Assembly: GCA_910577785.1 (NCBI GenBank)
Contig: CAJTNT010000075.1
Location: 1 to 11,962, forward strand
Direction: 5' to 3'
Length of the DNA stretch: 11,962 nucleotides
Source of the DNA: an uncultured Lachnospiraceae bacterium
GTDB lineage: Bacteria > Bacillota > Clostridia > Lachnospirales > Lachnospiraceae
Position numbers and translations under genes: made by a program. This document shows positions 1 to 7,739 of this stretch, piece by piece; within the stretch, counting starts at the first letter, position 1; each line of letters opens with the position of its first letter. A model generated the notes under the pieces. That model did no database searches. It had not been told where the DNA came from and saw only the letters and a program-made list of their open reading frames with translations.

Positions 1-76
1 CGGAATAGAGCCATTTTTTTATAATAGGGAAAATATTGTCGCTGTTGATGGAAAGGTTCCCATGTCTGCTGCTCAT
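1..76 (-). CDS. htpG: Molecular chaperone HtpG (Hsp90), N-terminal fragment cut by the window edge
   Basis: The minus strand from 76 to the left edge encodes 25 residues including NLSINSDNIFPIIKKWLYS, the characteristic beginning of bacterial Hsp90 proteins, where the N-terminal ATPase domain starts. HtpG is a cytosolic ATP-dependent chaperone of about 620-680 residues, so over 95% of the gene lies outside the window. The ATG at 74-76 is supported by AGGAG at 86-90, 9 nt upstream. A sigma-A-like promoter (128-156) and a CIRCE operator (164-190) precede it, so HrcA repression is expected. The gene is divergent from the restriction operon. The family call rests on a short but highly distinctive stretch. 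Confidence 0.9.
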   Translation of the reverse strand, partial: MSSRHGNLSINSDNIFPIIKKWLYS

Positions 77-127
77 AATGATACACTCCTTTATCGTTTT
101 ATATGCAATAATGATAACCTGAAATAG

Positions 128-156
128 ATTGTAATACCCATTTTTTTAAAAGTCAA
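128..156 (-). promoter_or_regulatory. Sigma-A-like promoter of htpG
   Basis: Read on the minus strand, TTGACT (151-156) and TACAAT (128-133) are separated by exactly 17 bp. They match the -35 and -10 consensus at 5/6 positions each. The start codon of htpG follows about 50 bp downstream and the CIRCE element lies 7 bp upstream of the -35 box. Confidence 0.85.
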
Positions 157-163
157 TAGAAAA

Positions 164-190
164 TTAGCACTCTTTTTACATGAGTGCTAA
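164..190. promoter_or_regulatory. CIRCE operator (HrcA binding site)
   Basis: A perfect inverted repeat, TTAGCACTC (164-172), 9-nt spacer, GAGTGCTAA (182-190), identical to the CIRCE consensus bound by the heat-shock repressor HrcA. It usually controls groES-groEL and hrcA-grpE-dnaK. Here the only heat-shock gene beside it is the divergent-reading htpG. It sits upstream of that gene's -35 box rather than between promoter and gene. Confidence 0.95.
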
Positions 191-353
191 CAAAAAGGCG
201 GGAATGCAGGAAAATCAAGGGGTTTGAGAATTATTAAAAGTTTATAAACTGGGTGGGATGAGGCTTTTTTGTGGGGAGGGCACGCTGCTGGCAGGGGATG
301 GAGCCTAAAGCATTGTAATCTAGCAGTTACTGGCATAAAATAAGTGGCATAGC

Positions 354-382
354 TTGAATATGTGCTTGTTCCATGATATATT
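354..382 (+). promoter_or_regulatory. Candidate promoter of the hsdRMS operon
   Basis: TTGAAT (354-359), a 17-bp spacer and TATATT (377-382) match the sigma-A -35 box at 4/6 and the -10 box at 5/6. The hsdR start is about 145 bp downstream, leaving a long leader that contains the inverted repeat at 425-450. This is the best-spaced candidate I found between the CIRCE element and hsdR. It rests on pattern only. Confidence 0.4.
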
Positions 383-396
383 GATTAAAAATGGCA

Positions 397-413
397 ATGT
401 ATGTAAGAAAGGA
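397..413 (+). repeat. 17-bp direct repeat, left copy
   Basis: ATGTATGTAAGAAAGGA is identical to 11557-11573 on the same strand. It contains an AAAGGA Shine-Dalgarno-like core, so convergence on a leader sequence is possible. Seventeen identical bases in a 12-kb window are still unlikely by chance. Confidence 0.6.
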
Positions 414-424
414 ATTGAATTCGG

Positions 425-450
425 ACAGGATGGAGGGGTGTAAGTCCTGT
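425..450. repeat. Short inverted repeat in the hsdR leader
   Basis: ACAGGA (425-430) and TCCTGT (445-450) are perfect inverted arms around a 14-nt loop, about 75 bp before the hsdR start and downstream of the candidate promoter. It could be an operator or an RNA hairpin in the leader. Six-base arms are weak evidence. Confidence 0.3.
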
Positions 451-512
451 TTGTGATGAAGAAGATGTAATTCTGGAAAATGTGCAGGAAATAAATTACA
501 ATGGAAAGAATC

Positions 513-519
513 GGAGGGG
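513..519 (+). promoter_or_regulatory. Ribosome binding site that sets the hsdR start
   Basis: GGAGGGG lies 7 nt before the ATG at 527. The frame is open back to a GTG at 482, but that codon has no such site in front of it. This decides the start at 527. Confidence 0.8.
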
Positions 520-526
520 AAAGTGG

Positions 527-2926
527 ATGCAGTTGACACCTGAAGAAATTGCAGAGCAGCAAAAGAATGAGGAAAATACGAAGAAAAAATATATTACTCC
601 AATTATTCAGGAAAGGTGGGGGAAAGAGAATCCTGACAACGTGATGATGGAATATTGTTTTACGGATGGCAGGGTAAATATTGATAGTGATAAAGTATCA
701 AGGGGAGATAAGAAAAAAGCAGATTATCTCCTTCTGTATAAAGACAATATTCCTTTGGCATTGGTAGAAGCAAAGGGGATTGGACACAATGCGATGGAGG
801 GTTATCAGCAGGTTCTTGCATATGCACAGATTTTGGAGATACCCTTTGCATATACGACAAATGGGTTTGATTTAGTCGAAGAGGATATGATTATCCATAA
901 AAATAATGGAAGACTGAAAATGCAAGATTTCCCATGCCCAGAAGAACTATGGGAAAGATACATCAAAGAAAAGAATCTGACAGAGGATGAAATTAGATTA
1001 ATGAACCAGCCTTATTATCTTGATGCGTCAAAGGCAAAACAAAAGAAACCAAGATACTATCAAAGGATTGCGATTAATAGGGTAATTGATGCAGTTGCAC
1101 AGGGAAAGAGCAGGATGCTTCTTGTTATGGCAACGGGGACAGGCAAGACTTTTACCGCATTTCAGATTATATGGAGGTTATGGAAAAGCAAAGCAAAAAA
1201 GAAAATTCTGTATTTAGTTGACAGGAATGTACTTGCAGACCAAACTATGCAGAAAGATTTTAAGCCATTTGTAGACGCTGGCGTTATGGTAAAAATGAAA
1301 AGTGCAAACATAAAGAAGGATACTGCCTATGAGGTATATACAGCACTTTATCAACAGCTAAAAAGTAAGGACAAAGATTATTATAAGGAACTCCCTCCAG
1401 ATTTTTTTGATATGATTATCGTGGATGAGTGCCATAGGGGCTCTGCTGATTTAGATTCTAACTGGCATGATATACTAAAATATTTTAGTTCTGCTACACA
1501 GCTTGGGCTTACTGCTACGCCGAAAGAAACGGAAGATGTGTCAAATATCAATTATTTTTGCTCAGAAACAGGCAACAAACCGTTATATACTTACTCATTG
1601 AAACAGGGCATTGAGGATGGTTTTTTGGCTCCTTACAGGGTTATTTCTGTGGAACTTAACATTGATAAAGAAGGATACAGGCCGCCGATTGGTAAATTGG
1701 ATGTAGATGGCAATCCCATAAAAGATAAAGTTTACACACAAAAGGACTTTGACAGAATTATTACGGTGGAAGAAAGGCAGGAAACCGTTGCAAAGAGAAT
1801 TACGGATTATATGAAGGAAAATAATTGCAGGTATGCCAAAACAATTGTGTTCTGTGAGAATATAGACCATGCGGATGCAATGGTTTTAAAACTGAAAAAC
1901 CTCAACTCAGATTTGCTTCAGGAAAACAGCAAGTACATTATGAAGATTACTGGCGATGATGAAATCGGGAAGGCAGAACTGGAAAATTTTACGGACCCGA
2001 ATACGAAATATCCTGTCATTGCAGTTACAAGTAGGTTAATGTCAACTGGTGTTGATTCAGAAACCTGTGAGTTGATTGTCTTGGATAAGTCCATTGGCTC
2101 TATGGCAGAATTTAAGCAGACAATCGGCAGGGGAACAAGAATTAATGAGAGCTTTACAATAGATGAGAAGAAAAAGAGCAAGCTACATTTCACGATTTTA
2201 GATTTCAGGTCAAATTACCATCAGTTTGAAGACCCGGAATTTGACGGAGAGCCTGTAGCAATTATGGAAGTTGAGGAGAATAGCCCATTTCCTAAAGGAA
2301 GCCCACAAAAAGAAACAGATGGGATGGGAGATAAGAAGGATAAGTACAATCCAAAAGGTCATATTCAAAAAGTAAAAGTGAATGGCGTGAATGTAACAAT
2401 TGATGGGGAAGAGGTGCGTTATACGGATGAAAATGGAAACCTCGTGAAGCAGAATATGGATAGTTGTGTTAGAAATAATATTTTAGCTCAATATCCTACC
2501 TATCAGGATTTTTATGTTTCTTTTAAGGAATCGGAGGATAAGGATGGATTGGCTATGGGACTTCTGATAGAAAGAGGATATGTAAGGAAAGTTAGTACTG
2601 CGGTGGGTTATTATATTGATAAATTTGATATTGTTGGATTGGTGGGGTACAAGCAGCCACCAAAGTCAAAAGAAGAAAGGCTGCAGAATGTCTATGGTTC
2701 GGGGATTTTAGATGAATTAGACATTGAAAAAAGAGATATTATTGAAACTATTTTAAGCGAATATAAGACAGAGGATTTTTCAAAGCTGAAAGAACTTACA
2801 GTCTTTAACCTTCCTGTGTTTAAAGAAAAGGGTTATACGCCAATGAAGATACTGAAAAATGTATTTGGTGGAAAAAAGCAAAATTTTATTGAGTTAATGG
2901 AACAAATAGAAGAAATTTTATACTAA
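527..2926 (+). CDS. hsdR: Type I restriction enzyme, R subunit (endonuclease and ATP-driven translocase)
   Basis: The motor and nuclease subunit of a type I restriction-modification complex. It translocates DNA using ATP and cuts DNA lacking the host methylation pattern. From the ATG at 527 it has 799 residues. The N-terminal PD-(D/E)xK nuclease shows D66, then E81-A-K83. The SF2 helicase core follows: Walker A ATGTGKT at 202-208, DECH at 300-303, TATP at 329-332 and motif VI QTIGRGTR at 531-538. The C-terminal ~250 residues resemble the EcoEI-R-type C-terminal domain that contacts the methylase. All catalytic residues I can check are present, so the gene looks active. It is first in an operon, 21 nt before hsdM. 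It is shorter than EcoR124I-type HsdR (about 1000 aa), as expected for the EcoEI-like group. Confidence 0.97.
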   Translation: MQLTPEEIAEQQKNEENTKKKYITPIIQERWGKENPDNVMMEYCFTDGRVNIDSDKVSRGDKKKADYLLLYKDNIPLALVEAKGIGHNAMEGYQQVLAYAQILEIPFAYTTNGFDLVEEDMIIHKNNGRLKMQDFPCPEELWERYIKEKNLTEDEIRLMNQPYYLDASKAKQKKPRYYQRIAINRVIDAVAQGKSRMLLVMATGTGKTFTAFQIIWRLWKSKAKKKILYLVDRNVLADQTMQKDFKPFVDAGVMVKMKSANIKKDTAYEVYTALYQQLKSKDKDYYKELPPDFFDMIIVDECHRGSADLDSNWHDILKYFSSATQLGLTATPKETEDVSNINYFCSETGNKPLYTYSLKQGIEDGFLAPYRVISVELNIDKEGYRPPIGKLDVDGNPIKDKVYTQKDFDRIITVEERQETVAKRITDYMKENNCRYAKTIVFCENIDHADAMVLKLKNLNSDLLQENSKYIMKITGDDEIGKAELENFTDPNTKYPVIAVTSRLMSTGVDSETCELIVLDKSIGSMAEFKQTIGRGTRINESFTIDEKKKSKLHFTILDFRSNYHQFEDPEFDGEPVAIMEVEENSPFPKGSPQKETDGMGDKKDKYNPKGHIQKVKVNGVNVTIDGEEVRYTDENGNLVKQNMDSCVRNNILAQYPTYQDFYVSFKESEDKDGLAMGLLIERGYVRKVSTAVGYYIDKFDIVGLVGYKQPPKSKEERLQNVYGSGILDELDIEKRDIIETILSEYKTEDFSKLKELTVFNLPVFKEKGYTPMKILKNVFGGKKQNFIELMEQIEEILY

Positions 2927-2947
2927 GCAGCAAGGAGAAATGAAAGG

Positions 2948-4456
2948 ATGGCATTATCTACACTGATAAAAAGATTACAGGACATTATGCGTGGGGATGC
3001 AGGTGTTGGTGGGGATGAGCAGAGGCTGTCTCAGATTGTATGGATTTTATTTTTAAAGATATTTGATTACAAGGAAGAAGAATGGGAACTGACATGGGAT
3101 GATTATGTTCCAATTATTCCAGAGGGATACCGTTGGAGGGATTGGGTAACGTCAACTTCCCAGAAAGAGCAGATGACAGGGGAAGAACTGATTGATTTTG
3201 TAAATAGCAGGCTATTTCGGGTCTTGTCGGGGGACTCTGTTAAGAATGAAAAGGGGGAAGATGTCTATCTTTTTACAAAGACAGACCGGGCATCCCTTAT
3301 TGTGAAAGAGTTCATGAAAGAATCTACAAACTTCATGAAGAATGGGGTTCTCCTCAGGCAGCTTCTTAATATATTTGATGAAATTGACTTTTCCGATTAT
3401 GACGAAAGGCATGCATTTAACGATATATATGAAACTTTGCTGAAGGGTTTGCAGAAGAACAATGGGGAATTTTACACACCAAGGGCGATCACATCATTTG
3501 TAGTAGATAAAGTAGACCCTAAGATTGGGGAGAAGGTGGCAGATTTTGCTTGTGGTACAGGTGGTTTTCTTGTGGATGCTCTTTATCATGTGGAAAATGC
3601 AGGTATCAAAGTGGAGGATTTGCCCAAGCTGCAACATTCTTTTTGTGGAGTGGAAAAGAAGCAGCTTCCCTATATGCTATGTACAACAAATATGTTGCTC
3701 CATGATATTGCAGAGCCTGATATCATGCACGACAATTCCTTAGAACAGGATGTAAGAAGATATACAGAAGATGATAAATTTGATGTTATCCTCATGAATC
3801 CCCCTTATGGCGGCTCAGAACTTGAAATTGTGCAAAAAAATTTTCCGGCAGAACTTAGAAATTCAGAAACAGCGGATCTTTTTATGATAGAGATTATGTA
3901 TCGGCTTAATAAAAATGGACGGTGTGGGGTGGTTCTTCCAGATGGTTTTATTTTTGGCACGGATAACAGCAAAAGAGCTATTAAAAAGAAACTGCTAGAG
4001 GAATATAATTTGCATACAATTGTTAGGCTTCCTGGAAGTTGTTTTTCTCCATATACAGGTATTGCAACAAATTTACTTTTCTTTGATAGAGCGGAACCTA
4101 CAAAGGATGTATGGTTTTACAGGTTTGATTTGCCAAACGGGCAGAAATTTTCTATGAAGAAGAATCCCATGACAAGGGAGAAAATGTCAGTTCTTGATGA
4201 GTGGTGGGAGAACCGTATCGAAATAAAAGATGAGAAGGAAGATAGTTCCTTGACAGAAACTTGGAAAGCGAAAAAAGTATCAGTGGAAGAAATTGTTGCC
4301 AATGATTATAGTTTAGACTTCTGCGGGTTCCCAAATGAAGAAAAAGTAATTCTTTCCCCGAAAGAAACAATAGACAACTTTAAAGCGGAAAGGGAAAGGC
4401 TTGAACGAAAGATGGATACAAAACTGCAAGAGATTATAGATATGCTGGGAGTGTAG
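2948..4456 (+). CDS. hsdM: Type I restriction-modification system, M subunit (N6-adenine DNA methyltransferase)
   Basis: Transfers methyl from S-adenosylmethionine to N6 of adenine in the target chosen by HsdS. Two M plus one S make the methylase, and adding R gives the restriction complex. The 502 residues begin with a helical HsdM_N domain (about 5-150). The catalytic domain follows, with GEFYTP at 173-178, the SAM-binding motif I DFACGTGG at 199-206 and the catalytic motif IV NPPY at 284-287. Length and motif spacing are normal for the family. The ATG at 2948 is preceded by AAGGAG at 2932-2937. The stop is separated from the hsdS start by only 2 nt, which suggests translational coupling and balanced M and S production. 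Confidence 0.97.
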   Translation: MALSTLIKRLQDIMRGDAGVGGDEQRLSQIVWILFLKIFDYKEEEWELTWDDYVPIIPEGYRWRDWVTSTSQKEQMTGEELIDFVNSRLFRVLSGDSVKNEKGEDVYLFTKTDRASLIVKEFMKESTNFMKNGVLLRQLLNIFDEIDFSDYDERHAFNDIYETLLKGLQKNNGEFYTPRAITSFVVDKVDPKIGEKVADFACGTGGFLVDALYHVENAGIKVEDLPKLQHSFCGVEKKQLPYMLCTTNMLLHDIAEPDIMHDNSLEQDVRRYTEDDKFDVILMNPPYGGSELEIVQKNFPAELRNSETADLFMIEIMYRLNKNGRCGVVLPDGFIFGTDNSKRAIKKKLLEEYNLHTIVRLPGSCFSPYTGIATNLLFFDRAEPTKDVWFYRFDLPNGQKFSMKKNPMTREKMSVLDEWWENRIEIKDEKEDSSLTETWKAKKVSVEEIVANDYSLDFCGFPNEEKVILSPKETIDNFKAERERLERKMDTKLQEIIDMLGV

Positions 4457-4458
4457 TT

Positions 4459-5883
4459 ATGGTGTTAGCAGAAGAGTTAAGGCAAGCAGTATTGCAAGCA
4501 GCATTGCAGGGAAAATTGACGAAACAGCTTGAAGCGGATAGTGATGTGGATGAAATGCTGGCAAATATGAAAAGAGAAAAAGGGAAATTGATTGCAGATA
4601 AGATAATAAAAAAAGAAAAACAAATGCCAGAAATTCAGGAAGAAGATGTTCTCTTTGATATTCCTAAAAATTGGAGATGGGTTAGGTTAGGAGATGTAGT
4701 GAAAACTATTACTGCTGGAGGGGATAAGCCCAAAATTTTTTCAAAAGAGAAAACAAAGTTGTTTTCTATACCTGTTATTGCAAATGGTGAAACTAATGAT
4801 GGAATTTTAGGATATACAGATGAAGCAATTATAAAAGAGGAGAGCCTAACTGTTTCTGGACGTGGTACCATAGGATTTTCACTTGTTAGAACAGATCCTT
4901 ATGTTCCGATTGTCAGATTATTAGTAATTACTCCATTAAAACAGACAAATTTATATTATATACAATGTGCCTTAAAGGTTTTGGTAGAAAATGGTATAGG
5001 AACGGCTGTTAAGCAATTAACGGTTCCAATGGTTCAGCAAAAGGTTATCCCTCTTCCTCCAATTGAAGAACAGCAAAGGATTGTTGATAAAATCAATGAG
5101 ATTATGCCTATAATTGATGAATATGGGAAGATAGAAAAAAAACTGGAAATATTAAAGAAATCGTTCCCAAATGATATGAAAAATGCACTGCTTCAGGCTG
5201 CTATGCAAGGAGAATTGACAGAGCAGTTGGAGAGTGATAGCAGTGTGGATGAATTGTTGGAATCAATTAAACAAGAAAAAGAAGAATTGATTATACATAA
5301 GAAAATAAAAAGGGAAAAGCCATTACCAGATATTGAGGAAGAAGAAATTCCATTTGACATCCCTGAAAATTGGAGGTGGGTAAGATGGGGGAATTTAGCA
5401 TATTCCATTCAATATGGTTATAATGCCCCTGCCCAAGAGATGGGAAAAATTAAAATGGTTCGTATCAGTGACATACAAAATAATTCGGTAAATTGGGATA
5501 GTGTTCCATATTGTGAAATAAAGGAGGAAGAAATAGGAACATATCTTTTGGAAAAAAATGATATTTTGTTTGCAAGGACAGGGGGTACAGTTGGAAAATC
5601 ATTTTTAGTAGATGACCTTGTGGAAGATGCAATTTATGCAGGATATTTAATAAGGACAAGGTATAATGCCCAGTTGGTTCCTAGGTACTTAAAATTTTTT
5701 ATGGAAAGCCAAGTATATTGGGTACAGTTGCAAAATGGGAAAACACAGGGATGCCAACCAAATTGTAATGGAAAGGCTTTATCAAAAATGATGATTCCGC
5801 TCCCGCCAGTGGAAGAACAGCAGAGAATAGTAAAAAGGTTGGATAAATTATTGCCATTATGCGAAGATTTGAAGGAAATGTAA
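4459..5883 (+). CDS. hsdS: Type I restriction-modification system, S (specificity) subunit with two target recognition domains
   Basis: Determines the bipartite DNA sequence recognised by the complex. The 474 residues form two homologous halves. Conserved helical blocks (about 7-65 and 240-298) each lead into FDIP-x-NWRWVR at 66-76 and 299-309. A divergent target recognition domain follows in each half (about 77-196 and 310-445), ending in IPLPP[IV]EEQQRIV at 197-209 and 446-458. The halves are similar in the helices but dissimilar in the recognition domains, so each should read a different half-site. The region between the halves (about 210-239) is the spacer helix that sets half-site distance. 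Starting with a full helical block is a circularly permuted layout relative to classic HsdS. GGGAG at 4447-4451, inside the end of hsdM, serves as ribosome binding site. Confidence 0.95.
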   Translation: MVLAEELRQAVLQAALQGKLTKQLEADSDVDEMLANMKREKGKLIADKIIKKEKQMPEIQEEDVLFDIPKNWRWVRLGDVVKTITAGGDKPKIFSKEKTKLFSIPVIANGETNDGILGYTDEAIIKEESLTVSGRGTIGFSLVRTDPYVPIVRLLVITPLKQTNLYYIQCALKVLVENGIGTAVKQLTVPMVQQKVIPLPPIEEQQRIVDKINEIMPIIDEYGKIEKKLEILKKSFPNDMKNALLQAAMQGELTEQLESDSSVDELLESIKQEKEELIIHKKIKREKPLPDIEEEEIPFDIPENWRWVRWGNLAYSIQYGYNAPAQEMGKIKMVRISDIQNNSVNWDSVPYCEIKEEEIGTYLLEKNDILFARTGGTVGKSFLVDDLVEDAIYAGYLIRTRYNAQLVPRYLKFFMESQVYWVQLQNGKTQGCQPNCNGKALSKMMIPLPPVEEQQRIVKRLDKLLPLCEDLKEM

Positions 5884-5935
5884 GAATTTACTTTTAGGGG
5901 AAATAAGCTAAGAGATTAAGGGAGAGAATGAAATC

Positions 5936-7021
5936 ATGGAGAGTGAAAAGCAAAAGAATTTTTTTGAAAGAGATATGCCTTTTTTAGAAAAATTTTTGTT
6001 GCCACCAGATGATTATGAAATTTTCAAGTTTGGCGGCAATTCATTAAAGGATGAAGAGCATGGAATTAGAATTATGCTTCAATATTTTTCTGCCTATTTC
6101 ACAGAAAAACAGTTAAAAGAAAATATGGAACGCTACAATCTGCAAACAATGTTTGAGTTGGTGAAGAAATATTTTGTGAAAGAATTTAGCTATTCTGGTA
6201 CAGCAATTGAATTGACAAACAGTTATCAGAACACCATTAATAGCTACATTTATAATGACATGGAAAATCCAGTATTTATACATATCGACGAATTATTTGA
6301 ATCGACAGTAAGTTCATTTCTTCTGGCAATGTTGAAATGGTCGAAGGATTTTGATGATCTTAATATTTATGGGAACTGTTTCAGATATGTTTTATTTTTA
6401 ATGAATGATGTATGCATATTTGGAGAAATGCAGGGTGAGAATGCAAATAAAGTGTTGCTAGAAACAGTAGACAAGGACATTCAGATATTGCAGCTTGCGG
6501 AGGATTGCTACTGGACGATTGTGGTTTTCAGCTTGGCTCATGAGATAGCTCATGCCTATTTAGCAAGCATTGGAAAGAAATATAGTGATAGGCATCCTGA
6601 AAAAGAAGAATATGATGCAGATATGATAGCTTATCATATTGTGTTGAAAATAATCATGGAGGAGCAAGAAAAAGACGTTGTACTGAAGGATTATACTTAC
6701 ATGGCGCCTATGATGTACATGGATTTTTTTGATTTATATTATTATACAGATAGGGTGCTGTATAAGACGGTTTTTTATGATTGGCAACATCCAACGCCGA
6801 TAAAACGGAAAAACCGTTTGTTTGCTATTGTAAATAAAAGTGATTATGATTTCGAAACTGTGGATGGGAACCATTTGTATGGTGGTTTCTTGGATGTCTA
6901 TGATGAATATAGGGATCAGCTTCTTTTGAAGATGGAAAGAGGGAAGTTAGATGGAATACTCCGCATAGAGGAGAGAGAATGTATTAAGGGAGAGAAAAAT
7001 GACACGGAGAGAAGCAGATGA
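5936..7021 (+). CDS. Predicted soluble zinc metallopeptidase (HEIAH, M48-like landmarks) linked to the type I RM operon
   Basis: A 361-residue protein I cannot assign to a named family. HEIAH at 202-206 fits the zincin HExxH site. E224/E225 with AD at 228-229 could supply the third zinc ligand in an ExxAD-like arrangement, and HPTPIKR at 285-291 resembles the HPxxxxR block after the active site of M48 peptidases. Unlike HtpX and other M48 membrane proteases, no clear transmembrane helix is visible apart from the hydrophobic stretch leading into HEIAH, so it is probably cytosolic. The N-terminal ~190 residues are acidic, helical and unrecognised. The start at 5936 follows AGGGAG at 5919-5924. 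It lies 52 nt after hsdS on the same strand with the same AT-rich composition. The next gene starts inside it. A role in defence or control of the RM operon is inference. Confidence 0.8.
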   Translation: MESEKQKNFFERDMPFLEKFLLPPDDYEIFKFGGNSLKDEEHGIRIMLQYFSAYFTEKQLKENMERYNLQTMFELVKKYFVKEFSYSGTAIELTNSYQNTINSYIYNDMENPVFIHIDELFESTVSSFLLAMLKWSKDFDDLNIYGNCFRYVLFLMNDVCIFGEMQGENANKVLLETVDKDIQILQLAEDCYWTIVVFSLAHEIAHAYLASIGKKYSDRHPEKEEYDADMIAYHIVLKIIMEEQEKDVVLKDYTYMAPMMYMDFFDLYYYTDRVLYKTVFYDWQHPTPIKRKNRLFAIVNKSDYDFETVDGNHLYGGFLDVYDEYRDQLLLKMERGKLDGILRIEERECIKGEKNDTERSR

Positions 7022-7568
7022 ATATAATAATTTTTTAAAGAAGGAATTGGAACAGACATCACTGGAATATGGGATGGGGGAAGCGGTAGGTGATTATTTA
7101 GTAGATCATTTTATTACTGTGATACCAGAGGATGCGAGAAAAGGGATGGTATTTTTAGGAGAAAAATCGGCATCCTATAAGGCTGGAAATGTGAAAATAG
7201 ATTTTAAAAAGGCGCTGATAGCAGGTTTGGAATTGGCATTATCTATAAGCGAGCCTGAAAATATTTTTAATTATATCCAATTAATGATCGCCTCTGCTTT
7301 TTTTATTGTGAAGTCTGTCAAGCGGGAAATTAGCCAGATGGAGTCTTGGATAGTTTATTGCCTTCATGAAAAAAATGCATATGGGACAGGGGTTGAAGAA
7401 GATAGTATTGTAAATGAAGTACAGGAATGGTATCAACAAAAAGAAGGGAAAAATTTGGAGTGTGATAGGATATGTGAGGCACTTAACTCTCTTTATGAGG
7501 GCAGGATAGTGGAGTTTAATAGCGGTAAAGTCTATTTAAGGGAAAAAGTCTTTGGTAAGGTTTCGTAA
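6999..7568 (+). CDS. Hypothetical 189-aa protein, partner of the metallopeptidase gene
   Basis: I do not recognise this protein. The ATG at 6999 follows AGGGAG at 6987-6992 and overlaps the end of the peptidase gene by 23 nt in another frame, so translation of the two is probably coupled. It is mainly helical. Hydrophobic segments at about 70-80 and 90-110 are not long and clean enough to be confident membrane spans. The C-terminal ~50 residues (about 135-185) read as two helices followed by a short beta hairpin containing a glycine turn, a pattern compatible with a winged-helix fold. It could be a substrate, regulator or antitoxin-like partner of the peptidase, but none of these is shown by the sequence. 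It ends the AT-rich operon; no clear terminator follows. Confidence 0.75.
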   Translation: MTRREADEYNNFLKKELEQTSLEYGMGEAVGDYLVDHFITVIPEDARKGMVFLGEKSASYKAGNVKIDFKKALIAGLELALSISEPENIFNYIQLMIASAFFIVKSVKREISQMESWIVYCLHEKNAYGTGVEEDSIVNEVQEWYQQKEGKNLECDRICEALNSLYEGRIVEFNSGKVYLREKVFGKVS

Positions 7569-7655
7569 CACAATTTGGATGGGAGTTTTTTATTTGTTCT
7601 ATGTTTTCTGGAAACCATACCTGAAAAGTATATACATCCATTATTAAAGAAGTAT

Positions 7656-7684
7656 TTGCATAATTTTGGCATACATACTAGAAT
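7656..7684 (+). promoter_or_regulatory. Candidate promoter before the Uma2 fragment and phosphoesterase
   Basis: TTGCAT (7656-7661), a 17-bp spacer and TAGAAT (7679-7684). The -10 box matches 5/6, but the -35 box only in its TTG. It lies about 55 bp before the ATG at 7740. It would now drive the metallophosphoesterase gene. Confidence 0.35.
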
Positions 7685-7739
7685 AATAATAGGTTTTTTA
7701 ACGGTGTAGAAAAAGATTGATAGAAAGGACGTATGGAAC

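Larger units (their letters stand above)
191..526. other. Intergenic region between htpG and hsdR
   Basis: About 335 bp without a convincing gene on either strand. It holds the candidate hsd promoter (354-382), the left copy of a 17-bp repeat (397-413) and a 6-bp inverted repeat (425-450). A 19-codon reading frame from the ATG at 397 has no detectable similarity to anything I recognise. No rho-independent terminator is visible. Confidence 0.6.

Noticed and set aside
254..310. AGGCT / AGCCT arms in the intergenic region as a hairpin
   Set aside because: The arms are only five bases and about 35 bases apart, with no supporting signal; compatible with chance.
482..526. Upstream GTG start for hsdR
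   Set aside because: No ribosome binding site in front of it, whereas the ATG at 527 has GGAGGGG 7 nt upstream and gives an N-terminus typical for the family.
7556..7616. GGTTTC / GAAACC inverted pair after the 189-aa gene as a terminator
   Set aside because: The loop would be about 47 nt and no T-tract follows, so it does not fit a rho-independent terminator.
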